The notes under the pieces were generated by a model that made no database searches, was not told the origin of the DNA, and was given only the letters and a program-made list of their open reading frames with translations. 6,667 nt of DNA. It comes from Betaproteobacteria bacterium. GTDB taxonomy: Bacteria; Pseudomonadota; Gammaproteobacteria; Burkholderiales; Burkholderiaceae_E. Positions 1-4,626 of the stretch are shown in pieces. The stretch's first letter is position 1, and every line of letters begins with the position of its first letter. Position numbers and translations under genes: made by a program. Location of the stretch: NCBI GenBank assembly GCA_016868095.1, contig VGHV01000137.1:1-6667 (forward strand). Direction: 5' to 3'.

Positions 1-353
1 AGGTAGCGATTGACCGTGAAAACTCAAAAATTTCATTTTCCTTTGATTTGGCAAAGGCCCAGTGCCCCATTGATCGTATCGAAAGTCTGATGCTCTCCCT
101 TGCTAGCTCGCATCAAGACGCAACAGGCTTGCGAATCACATTGATTAGTCCGCTTGGTTACGGGGTTCAGTTCGCAGCGCCGCGTGATTGCGCTCACACG
201 TTCTGCACGAACTTAAATCAAGGCTTTCGGTTTCATAGCGTTCGCTTTATGGCGGAACCCGCTGCGGGTCGCTGGACCCTTCAGATCAGTGAGGAAAGCG
301 GCAAATCAATTGGGACCCTTAGCAGGCTCCAATTAAGCTTTTTGGGTCACTAA
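1..353 (+). CDS. C-terminal fragment of a P/Homo B domain protein, probably an S8 subtilisin/kexin-like protease (5' end outside window)
   Basis: The frame is open from the left edge (first full codon at base 3) to the TAA at 351-353, giving about 116 residues. A TTG at 48 could serve as a start, but the readable upstream frame and the domain fold argue that the gene begins outside the window. The residues match the P domain of proprotein convertases: a hydrophobic beta-strand segment, then LRITLISPLGYGVQFAAPRD (the 'DLxIxLxSPxGT' element), then FHSVRFMAEPAAGRWTLQIS (the 'f.GE...G.W.L.v.D' element) and a closing GTLSRLQLSF strand. In this family the domain follows a subtilisin-type catalytic domain and often ends secreted or surface proteases. 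The catalytic part is not visible, so protease activity is inferred. Some secreted adhesin-like proteins also carry P domains. No intrinsic terminator reading in the plus direction follows it. Confidence 0.72.
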   Translation, partial: VAIDRENSKISFSFDLAKAQCPIDRIESLMLSLASSHQDATGLRITLISPLGYGVQFAAPRDCAHTFCTNLNQGFRFHSVRFMAEPAAGRWTLQISEESGKSIGTLSRLQLSFLGH

Positions 354-362
354 ATCGCTTGC

Positions 363-390
363 AAAAAAAAAGCCTGCTATTTGGCAGGCT
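363..390 (-). terminator. Intrinsic terminator reading leftward
   Basis: A perfect 7-bp stem (AGCCTGC at 371-377, GCAGGCT at 384-390, 6-nt loop) is followed, on the minus strand, by a run of eight T (complement of the A run at 363-370). On the plus strand the stem is followed by GAATACCCC with no T run, so it terminates minus-strand transcripts and not the protease gene. No minus-strand protein gene lies to its right before the divergent promoter, which points to a small RNA. Confidence 0.8.
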
Positions 391-440
391 GAATACCCCA
401 CGCGTCGAGGGGTTGGGAGACAACCCGGAGGACGGGCTGT
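363..440 (-). ncRNA. Candidate small RNA (~78 nt) with C-rich loops
   Basis: A sigma70-like promoter on the minus strand (-35 TTGACA, 17-bp spacer, -10 TAAATT) would start transcription near base 440, and an intrinsic terminator ends it near 363. The transcript has no credible reading frame. It can fold in two mutually exclusive ways. Either two short GC hairpins form (433-436 with 424-427, loop UCCUC; 409-412 with 396-399, 9-nt loop), or one 6-bp hairpin forms (410-415 with 421-426, loop UCUCC). The 5' half is rich in CCUCC/CUCCC, the sequence type that pairs with Shine-Dalgarno sites and is seen in several C-rich-loop bacterial sRNA families. I do not recognise it as a named family. Its promoter overlaps two PpsR-like boxes. 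The promoter-to-terminator arrangement is seen directly; function is inferred. Confidence 0.6.
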
Positions 441-442
441 AG

Positions 443-460
443 TGTCAATTTAACTGGACA
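443..460. promoter_or_regulatory. PpsR/CrtJ-like operator, box 1
   Basis: TGTCAATTTAACTGGACA fits the PpsR/CrtJ consensus TGT-N12-ACA and its fuller form TGTC-N10-GACA exactly. It covers the -10 element (447-452) of the minus-strand promoter, so a bound repressor would block that promoter. It lies nine bases from box 2; PpsR/CrtJ dimers are known to bind closely spaced pairs of palindromes cooperatively. The six-base consensus alone would occur by chance about once per 4 kb, so support comes from the fuller eight-base match, the pairing and the downstream AerR/PpaA-like genes. Confidence 0.55.
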
Positions 461-475
461 GTGTTTAATTGTCAA
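447..475 (-). promoter_or_regulatory. Minus-strand sigma70-like promoter for the candidate sRNA
   Basis: On the minus strand the -35 hexamer TTGACA (470-475, six of six) is separated by exactly 17 bp from TAAATT (447-452, four of six matches to TATAAT). The predicted start is the A at about 440. The only terminator downstream is the one at 363-390. Confidence 0.58.
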
Positions 476-508
476 TCTGTTTTGACTTTATTGTTATGGA
501 CAATTAAA
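464..508. repeat. 10-bp perfect inverted repeat in the divergent promoter region
   Basis: TTTAATTGTC (464-473) and GACAATTAAA (499-508) are exact reverse complements separated by 25 bp. The left arm enters the minus-strand -35 and box 2; the right arm covers the spacer end and -10 of the plus-strand promoter. The arms could be two half-sites for a regulator acting on both promoters, or a by-product of the symmetric promoter layout. Confidence 0.6.
470..487. promoter_or_regulatory. PpsR/CrtJ-like operator, box 2 (one mismatch)
   Basis: TGTCAATCTGTTTTGACT fits TGTC-N10-GACA except for the last base. Its two half-sites coincide with the -35 hexamers of both divergent promoters (470-475 on the minus strand, 482-487 on the plus strand), so one bound dimer could block both. 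It may instead be only the accidental result of two back-to-back TTGAC -35 boxes. Confidence 0.42.
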
Positions 509-510
509 GT
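482..510 (+). promoter_or_regulatory. Plus-strand sigma70-like promoter for the B12-protein genes
   Basis: TTGACT (482-487, five of six) and TAAAGT (505-510, four of six) are 17 bp apart. The predicted start is near 517, giving a 5' leader of about 64 nt before the ATG at 581. It stands back to back with the minus-strand promoter, with 6 bp between the two -35 boxes. Confidence 0.5.
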
Positions 511-580
511 CAGCCCAGAAAACTTAACAAACGCATTTTTCGTTTTGTTCGACAAGGAAACTTAACGGCGATCACGTCCC

Positions 581-1429
581 ATGACCGACGGTTTTGACAG
601 ATCTTTTACGCCCGCAATCGATACGAGTCAGGCATCGATCGAAGCTGTTTTCCTCAAGCGGGTTGTCCCGCTCATGGCAGCCCATCGCAATGCCGGGTTT
701 GGCGCCCGAGCACACACCAGGCTTGGTATCAGCATCGAGGAATTCGATCGCTTTTGCCAGTCTTGCCTCTCGGCAGATGCTGATTCAGTTCATGCGCTTT
801 GCGACTTATGGCTTGGGCGCGGCCTTTCGGCGGAATCAATTGTTGATGCAGCGATCACAAAGGCTGCACAAAGCTTTGGACAGCGATGGCTTGATGATCA
901 TGCTCATTTTGCTGAGGTGACGCAGGCTTGCTGGCAATTGCAAAAAGTCTTGCAACAGATCACGCCCACGCTTGAGAAGCCGATCACGCCGCATGCTTCA
1001 AAGCCAAGAGCACTCATGCTTGGCGCCGAGCGATGCAGCCACAGGCTTGGCCTTATGGTCGCATCGAGTCTATTGCGCCGCGAAGGCTTTGAGGTTGATT
1101 GCGGATACTTTTCAACGCGAGCACCATTCCTAAGCGAAGCACAGGCACTCGAAGATGCAGGTTTGCAGCTGCTTGCCTTCAGCCTTAGCTGTAGCGATCA
1201 ACTCAAGGCCTGCAAAGCACTCGTCAAGCACATTCGCCGAAAGCGACCCGACCTTCGCCTTGTAATCGGTGGGTCGCTGATCGGCGAAACTTCCACAGCA
1301 CGATCTATTGGGGTGCCCGTGGATGCAGTGATTGTCGGAAAACCGGCTTGGTCTGAGATCTTACAAGGGCTGGGAATTGTCCCGACCAAGCTTTGTCCAT
1401 GGCAAGAAAATGCTTGCCACTCGTCCTAA
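581..1429 (+). CDS. Cobalamin-binding-domain regulator, AerR/PpaA-like (first of a tandem pair)
   Basis: This 282-residue protein has a helical B12-binding domain 1-like region at about 55-125 (SFGQRWLDDHAHFAEVTQACWQLQ, matching the 'LG..W..D...F..VT...W.LQ' pattern) and a Rossmann-like B12-binding domain at about 142-265 (KPRALML strand, H154 in CSHRLG, FSLSCS at 200-205, IGGSLI at 229-234). The layout is that of AerR/PpaA-type proteins, soluble cobalamin sensors that antagonise PpsR/CrtJ. There is no MerR or other DNA-binding domain, unlike CarH/LitR. The usual Asp of DxHxxG is Cys152 here, while the His and Gly are kept, so cobalamin may bind differently or weakly. An in-frame TAA at 563-565 rules out an upstream start; ATG 581 has only a weak SD (GGCGA at 567-571). 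It follows the boxed promoter region and lies 103 bp before its paralogue. Role in photosynthesis control is inferred from family and operator. Confidence 0.72.
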   Translation: MTDGFDRSFTPAIDTSQASIEAVFLKRVVPLMAAHRNAGFGARAHTRLGISIEEFDRFCQSCLSADADSVHALCDLWLGRGLSAESIVDAAITKAAQSFGQRWLDDHAHFAEVTQACWQLQKVLQQITPTLEKPITPHASKPRALMLGAERCSHRLGLMVASSLLRREGFEVDCGYFSTRAPFLSEAQALEDAGLQLLAFSLSCSDQLKACKALVKHIRRKRPDLRLVIGGSLIGETSTARSIGVPVDAVIVGKPAWSEILQGLGIVPTKLCPWQENACHSS

Positions 1430-1477
1430 CTTGGATCAATACTCGATGCGGGGGAAAAGACCTTTCGTTTTCCTCGA

Positions 1478-1491
1478 CACGGCGCGCCGTG
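1478..1491. repeat. 14-bp perfect palindrome between the two B12-protein genes
   Basis: CACGGCGCGCCGTG is perfectly self-complementary and lies 55 bp before the start of the second B12-protein gene. No T run follows on either strand, so it is not an ordinary intrinsic terminator. It could be an operator, an RNA hairpin in the intercistronic leader, or chance in GC-rich sequence. Confidence 0.5.
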
Positions 1492-1520
1492 CCTCCTCAG
1501 ATTCATGAAGATTTCAACTT

Positions 1521-1526
1521 GGGGAG
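1521..1526 (+). promoter_or_regulatory. Ribosome binding site deciding the GTG start at 1533
   Basis: GGGGAG lies six bases before the GTG at 1533. This supports that start over the in-frame ATG at 1587, which has no comparable site. The segment GGGAGAC (1522-1528) is exactly complementary to GUCUCCC in the candidate sRNA (bases 415-421 on the minus strand). Confidence 0.6.
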
Positions 1527-1532
1527 ACGAGT

Positions 1533-2363
1533 GTGGGATCAAGGCGTTCACATGATAGAGATTCAACCCAGCATGCCATCGGCGACATGGTGGAGCAACT
1601 CGTGCTGCCGAAAATGGTTCAAAGCCATCGCGAATTAGGACTAAGGCCCAGACTTATTTACGACCTTGATGGCTTTATTGAATTATTGCTTTCAAACGAT
1701 CAGCCAAGCCTGATCGCATCGATTGAGACGATGCTCGAAGCGGGTCACCCGCTTGAACTGATTTACAGTGAGGTCTTAACCGCAGCTGCGCGCAGGCTCG
1801 GCGAGAAGTGGCTTCGCGATGAACTTAATTTCAGTGAAGTAACGATTGCGACTTGGCAGATCGAACAAGTGCTGCACCACTTTCACCAGGCCTTTGAAAA
1901 TAGCCGGCGTAGGCACATGAGTAAGGCATCGATACTTATCAGCATGATGCCTGGTGACCAGCATAGCCTTGGCGCGAAAATGCTGAGCGCTTTTTTCAGG
2001 AAAGAGCACTGGGAAGCCACCCTGCTACAGCCGCAAAGCCTGCAGGCCATTCACGACGAGGTCATCGCCTCTAAACCCAGTTTGATCGCCATAACCGTTT
2101 CACAAGTTGAATCACTCGAGCAAGTAAAGCTTTTGCTTAAGCTCATCAGGCAACAGCCAGCGCTTAGATCGATGCCCTGGATGATTGGCGGTCGGGTGAT
2201 CAATGAGCACCCGATGCAGGCCGTTGCGGTGCTATCTGACCGCAATATTCATCTTTGCCAGGGCGATGCAAATCAAGCATTGGTGCTAGCCAGAAGGCTT
2301 CTCGGTCTCGAAGCTAGAGGACAAGCACAGAGCGAGCAGAGCAAGACCGCAACGCAGCACTAA
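1533..2363 (+). CDS. Cobalamin-binding-domain regulator, AerR/PpaA-like (second of a tandem pair)
   Basis: This 276-residue paralogue of the preceding gene starts at GTG 1533 behind GGGGAG. The N-terminus (QHAIGDMVEQLVLPKMVQSH) aligns with that of the upstream protein (QASIEAVFLKRVVPLMAAH), which also supports this start. The helical B12 domain spans about 45-118 (AAARRLGEKWLRDELNFSEV, then ATWQIEQVL). The Rossmann-like domain spans about 131-258 and has the complete D142-Q-H144-S-L-G147 cobalamin motif, the His being the expected axial ligand, plus ITVSQVESL and MIGGRVI at 217-223. 'PGDQHSLG' closely resembles the PpaA/AerR signature. No DNA-binding domain is present, so it probably acts by binding a partner repressor such as PpsR. 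The C-terminal ~15 residues are Gln/Ser-rich and likely flexible. It is probably cotranscribed with gene 581-1429, possibly with separate translational control. Confidence 0.76.
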   Translation: MGSRRSHDRDSTQHAIGDMVEQLVLPKMVQSHRELGLRPRLIYDLDGFIELLLSNDQPSLIASIETMLEAGHPLELIYSEVLTAAARRLGEKWLRDELNFSEVTIATWQIEQVLHHFHQAFENSRRRHMSKASILISMMPGDQHSLGAKMLSAFFRKEHWEATLLQPQSLQAIHDEVIASKPSLIAITVSQVESLEQVKLLLKLIRQQPALRSMPWMIGGRVINEHPMQAVAVLSDRNIHLCQGDANQALVLARRLLGLEARGQAQSEQSKTATQH

Positions 2364-2410
2364 GTCTATGTTCAGAGCGGGGTGATGCTTTTCCCTGCCC
2401 AGCGCAAGCC

Positions 2411-2427
2411 TATGCTTTGCTATGCTT
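2411..2427 (+). promoter_or_regulatory. Tandem TATGCTT repeat, possible extended -10 of a leaderless transcript
   Basis: TATGCTT occurs at 2411-2417 and again at 2421-2427, exactly one helical turn apart, just before the ATG at 2433. The second copy sits in TGCTATGCT, an extended -10-like context that would start RNA at about the ATG. No good -35 was found, and there is no Shine-Dalgarno before the ATG, so a leaderless mRNA is possible. Confidence 0.3.
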
Positions 2428-2432
2428 AACAT

Positions 2433-3056
2433 ATGAATGCACCTGCCCCATCGCAAAACCTCGCCCACTTCTCGGAAGCCTCACCCAGACGTCTCATGCA
2501 CACCCGTCGCATTGAATCGCAGGGTTTTCGGCGCGAAGACGGTTTATGGGATATCGAAGCAAGAATCGTCGATAGCAAGCCTTTTTCCTATGAGGAACCC
2601 TACCGTGGCCATCGCGAAGCAGAAAGCGATGTACACAATATTGCGATTCGTCTGACGCTTGATGATGACTTCGTAGTGCACGATATCGAAGTACTCATGC
2701 CGGCCGTGCCTTATCCAAGTTGTGCCGGCGCCATTCCGAATTTCAAACTTTTGATCGGAGCAAAGGTCGGTGCTGGATGGCGTAAAGCCGTTCAGGCGGT
2801 GGTGGGATCAACCCAGGGCTGTACCCACGCCCGCGAGCTGCTTTTTCCAATGGCAACGGTCGCATTTCAAACACTTTTTGGCTGGGAAGATGAGGCGGAA
2901 AGCCAGCAAGAGAAGGAGCGCCGCGCGCAACGCGAAGCGATGCGTGGCCAACAAGCAGGACGCCCCCATTTCCTGGATGGCTGCCATAGCTGGGCAAGTG
3001 ATGGCGAAGTGGTTGCGAAGCTCTACCCTCAGTTCTTCACACCAAAGAAGCCCTGA
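2433..3056 (+). CDS. DUF2889 family protein
   Basis: This 207-residue protein of unknown function matches the DUF2889 pattern. After a short variable N-terminus it has HTRRIESQGFRREDGLWDIE (23-42), LTLDDDFVVHDIEVLMP (74-90), IPNFKLLIGAKVGAGWRKAV (101-120), GCTHARELL (129-137) and a C-terminal LDGCHSWASDGEVVAKLYPQ (181-200). Cys97, Cys130/His132 and Cys184/His185 lie in the conserved parts and could form a metal or active site; this is inference. A charged stretch (about 152-176, rich in E, Q and R) precedes the last motif. No signal peptide or membrane segment is seen. It starts 69 bp after the second B12-protein gene without a terminator between them, so read-through cotranscription is possible. 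Confidence 0.85.
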   Translation: MNAPAPSQNLAHFSEASPRRLMHTRRIESQGFRREDGLWDIEARIVDSKPFSYEEPYRGHREAESDVHNIAIRLTLDDDFVVHDIEVLMPAVPYPSCAGAIPNFKLLIGAKVGAGWRKAVQAVVGSTQGCTHARELLFPMATVAFQTLFGWEDEAESQQEKERRAQREAMRGQQAGRPHFLDGCHSWASDGEVVAKLYPQFFTPKKP

Positions 3057-3070
3057 TGCCTGCGGCGCGG

Positions 3071-3108
3071 CCAAGGCCTCAAACCCGTGTTTTCTTGTTG
3101 AGCCTTGG
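3071..3108. terminator. Hairpin between convergent genes, possible bidirectional transcription end
   Basis: CCAAGGCCTCAA (3071-3082) pairs with TTGAGCCTTGG (3098-3108) with one bulged base and a 15-nt loop. It fills the 53-bp gap between the convergent DUF2889 and LysR genes. No proper T run follows on either strand, so intrinsic termination would be weak; it may instead protect 3' ends. Confidence 0.4.
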
Positions 3109-3109
3109 C

Positions 3110-4045
3110 TTATCCCTGCCAGGTGGGTGCGGACTCGACCTGTCTGCGCAGGTCATCGGGTTGGAGCGTTTGGGTGCAAAGTTGCGCGAAGCGATACGCA
3201 TAACGTTTTAATATTTGCCCTCTTCTAAAAGCCATCACGGTTGTATTGGGGCCGAAGAGATGCCCTGCTTCAATCTTTCTTAAGCCCACGTCACGCATCG
3301 GATCAAAGGCCATTGACGCAATAATCCCGACGCCAAGTCCACATGCGACATAGGTCTTTATCACATCTGCATCAAGCGCCGACATCACGATATTTGGCCT
3401 TTTTGCATGGCGCATAAAACCTTGTTCAATGCGCTGTCTGCCGGTAAACCCACTGTGATAAGTGATCAGCGGCCATTTTGCCAGGGACTCGATGTCGAGC
3501 GGATGGCGCAGCAGTGGATGGTCGGCGGGCACGACCACCGCGTGAGCCCATTGATAATAAGGAAAACTCACAAGCTCATCGTGCTGTGAAAGCGACTCCG
3601 TCGCAATGCCGATCTGCGCCTGGCCTCTTAACAACCACTCTACAATTTGTTGCGGACTACCCTGCTGCAAACTCAATTGAACCATTGGAAACTCGCGACG
3701 AAATGTCACAACCACATCGGGCAAGACGTAGCGTGCTTGCGTATGCGTCGTTGCAATGCTCAACTGACCGCTATCGCCTTCGCGAAACTGTTCAGCGACA
3801 AGACTTATGTTGCTAGCCTCAAGCAGCAAACGATCGAGCATGGGCAAGACCTGCTCACCAGCCTCGGTAAGTCCCGTAAAGCGTTTACCCTTACGTACAA
3901 AAATGCCAAGACCCAACTCGATTTCTAAGTCACGAATTTGCTTGCTCAGAGCAGACTGCGAGCTATGCAAGACTTGAGCCGCATCGGTGAGCTTGAAGTC
4001 CTGACGGACGACCTCGCGGACCACACGCAATTGCATTAGATTCAT
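3110..4045 (-). CDS. cysB: CysB-family LysR transcriptional regulator
   Basis: This 311-residue LysR-type regulator has an N-terminal winged helix-turn-helix at about 1-60 (LTDAAQVLHSSQSALSKQIRDLE) and a CysB-like effector domain from about 93. The sulfur-ligand-binding residues of CysB are in place: T100, T102 and Q103 in ATTHTQARY, T149 in IATES, and the TYHSGFTGR loop near 195-203. DADVIKTYVACGLGVGIIASMAFDP is also nearly identical to the CysB/Cbl signature. Such proteins act as tetramers controlling sulfate and organosulfur assimilation genes in response to O-acetylserine, N-acetylserine or adenylyl sulfate. A Cbl/SsuR-type paralogue rather than CysB proper cannot be excluded, because no cys or ssu genes are in view. 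AAGGA (4057-4061) lies 11 bases before the ATG. It is divergent from dsbB with a 35-bp gap. Confidence 0.85.
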   Translation of the reverse strand: MNLMQLRVVREVVRQDFKLTDAAQVLHSSQSALSKQIRDLEIELGLGIFVRKGKRFTGLTEAGEQVLPMLDRLLLEASNISLVAEQFREGDSGQLSIATTHTQARYVLPDVVVTFRREFPMVQLSLQQGSPQQIVEWLLRGQAQIGIATESLSQHDELVSFPYYQWAHAVVVPADHPLLRHPLDIESLAKWPLITYHSGFTGRQRIEQGFMRHAKRPNIVMSALDADVIKTYVACGLGVGIIASMAFDPMRDVGLRKIEAGHLFGPNTTVMAFRRGQILKRYAYRFAQLCTQTLQPDDLRRQVESAPTWQG

Positions 4046-4048
4046 GGC

Positions 4049-4060
4049 AGGATCAATCCT
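4049..4060. promoter_or_regulatory. Short palindrome in the lysR-dsbB divergent gap
   Basis: AGGAT-CA-ATCCT forms a 5-bp-arm inverted repeat just upstream of the LysR start codon. LysR regulators often bind dyads in divergent gaps, but this one lacks the T-N11-A form and overlaps the LysR leader and SD region, so a role is only possible. Confidence 0.25.
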
Positions 4061-4080
4061 TGATGGATGTTTGAAGACCT

Positions 4081-4626
4081 ATGATGTTTAACCTTATCAT
4101 TCGATTAGAACAGCTTCGGGGCCTGATCGCGGGCTGGATTGCACTCTTGTTGCTTTCGCTTGGCATTGCGCTCTACAGCCAGCACAGCCTGGGCATGATG
4201 CCCTGTCCTTGGTGCGTGATTCAGCGCCTTTTCATGCTGCTATGCCTAGGCTTAAGCTTCTTAATGCTCAGTAGCGTTAGAGTTCCGATAGCAATGATTG
4301 CACCTGCCTTTGCCCAGTTCTTGCTGCAATGCGCAGGGATGGCTGCCGCCATGTACCAAGCGCTTGTTGCCAGCCAGGATAGCCAGTGTGTGATGGGCCT
4401 TGCCGATAGGCTCTTGATGGCAAGCGGGCTTGAGCAAGCTTGGCCCTGGATGTTTGCTGCCTCGACTTCTTGTGCCGAGGCTGCCCAAGCTAAGCTTTTC
4501 GGCCTGAGCTTTCCATGGCTTGGCTTTGCTCTCTTTTTCGTCGGCGCTATCTGCTCTATGGTTTGTATAGGATTATCGCTAAGAGCAAGCTTTAGCCCGC
4601 TCATGAAGGATAGACCCATCCCATGA
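4081..4626 (+). CDS. dsbB: Disulfide bond formation protein DsbB
   Basis: This 181-residue inner-membrane protein reoxidises periplasmic DsbA and passes electrons to quinones. Four membrane segments are visible (about 15-32, 49-65, 70-96 region and 140-168). The first periplasmic loop carries the C42-P-W-C45 redox pair within PCPWCVIQR, the family signature including the quinone-proximal Gln-Arg. The second loop carries C103 and C131, the pair that reacts with DsbA. All four essential cysteines are therefore present, and the length is typical for the family. ATG 4081 is followed directly by a second ATG at 4084, either of which could be used; the SD is weak. Its TGA overlaps the ATG of the VWA gene by four bases (ATGA), which indicates translational coupling. 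The promoter must lie inside the divergent LysR gene or in the 35-bp gap. Confidence 0.93.
   Translation: MMFNLIIRLEQLRGLIAGWIALLLLSLGIALYSQHSLGMMPCPWCVIQRLFMLLCLGLSFLMLSSVRVPIAMIAPAFAQFLLQCAGMAAAMYQALVASQDSQCVMGLADRLLMASGLEQAWPWMFAASTSCAEAAQAKLFGLSFPWLGFALFFVGAICSMVCIGLSLRASFSPLMKDRPIP

Noticed and set aside
363..390. Reading the 371-390 hairpin as terminator of the P-domain protease gene
   Set aside because: The T run is only on the minus strand; on the plus strand GAATACCCC follows, so it fits a leftward transcript.
443..508. CarH/LitR-type operator for B12 photoreceptors
   Set aside because: The B12 proteins here lack a MerR DNA-binding domain, and the palindromes fit the PpsR/CrtJ spacing better.
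594..920. Open frame of 108 codons on the plus strand
   Set aside because: It lies wholly inside the 581-1429 B12 gene in another frame and shows no recognisable domain.
1429..1533. Frameshift joining the two B12 proteins into one gene
   Set aside because: Each protein is a complete helical plus Rossmann-like unit with its own N-terminus, so they are tandem paralogues and not a broken gene.
1393..1638. 81-codon plus-strand frame bridging the two B12 genes
   Set aside because: It overlaps the end of one gene and the start of the next; the aligned N-termini of the paralogues and the SD at 1521 support the 1533 frame instead.
4221..4619. 132-codon minus-strand frame opposite dsbB
   Set aside because: Shadow of dsbB, which has all four catalytic cysteines; no domain is visible in the shadow product.
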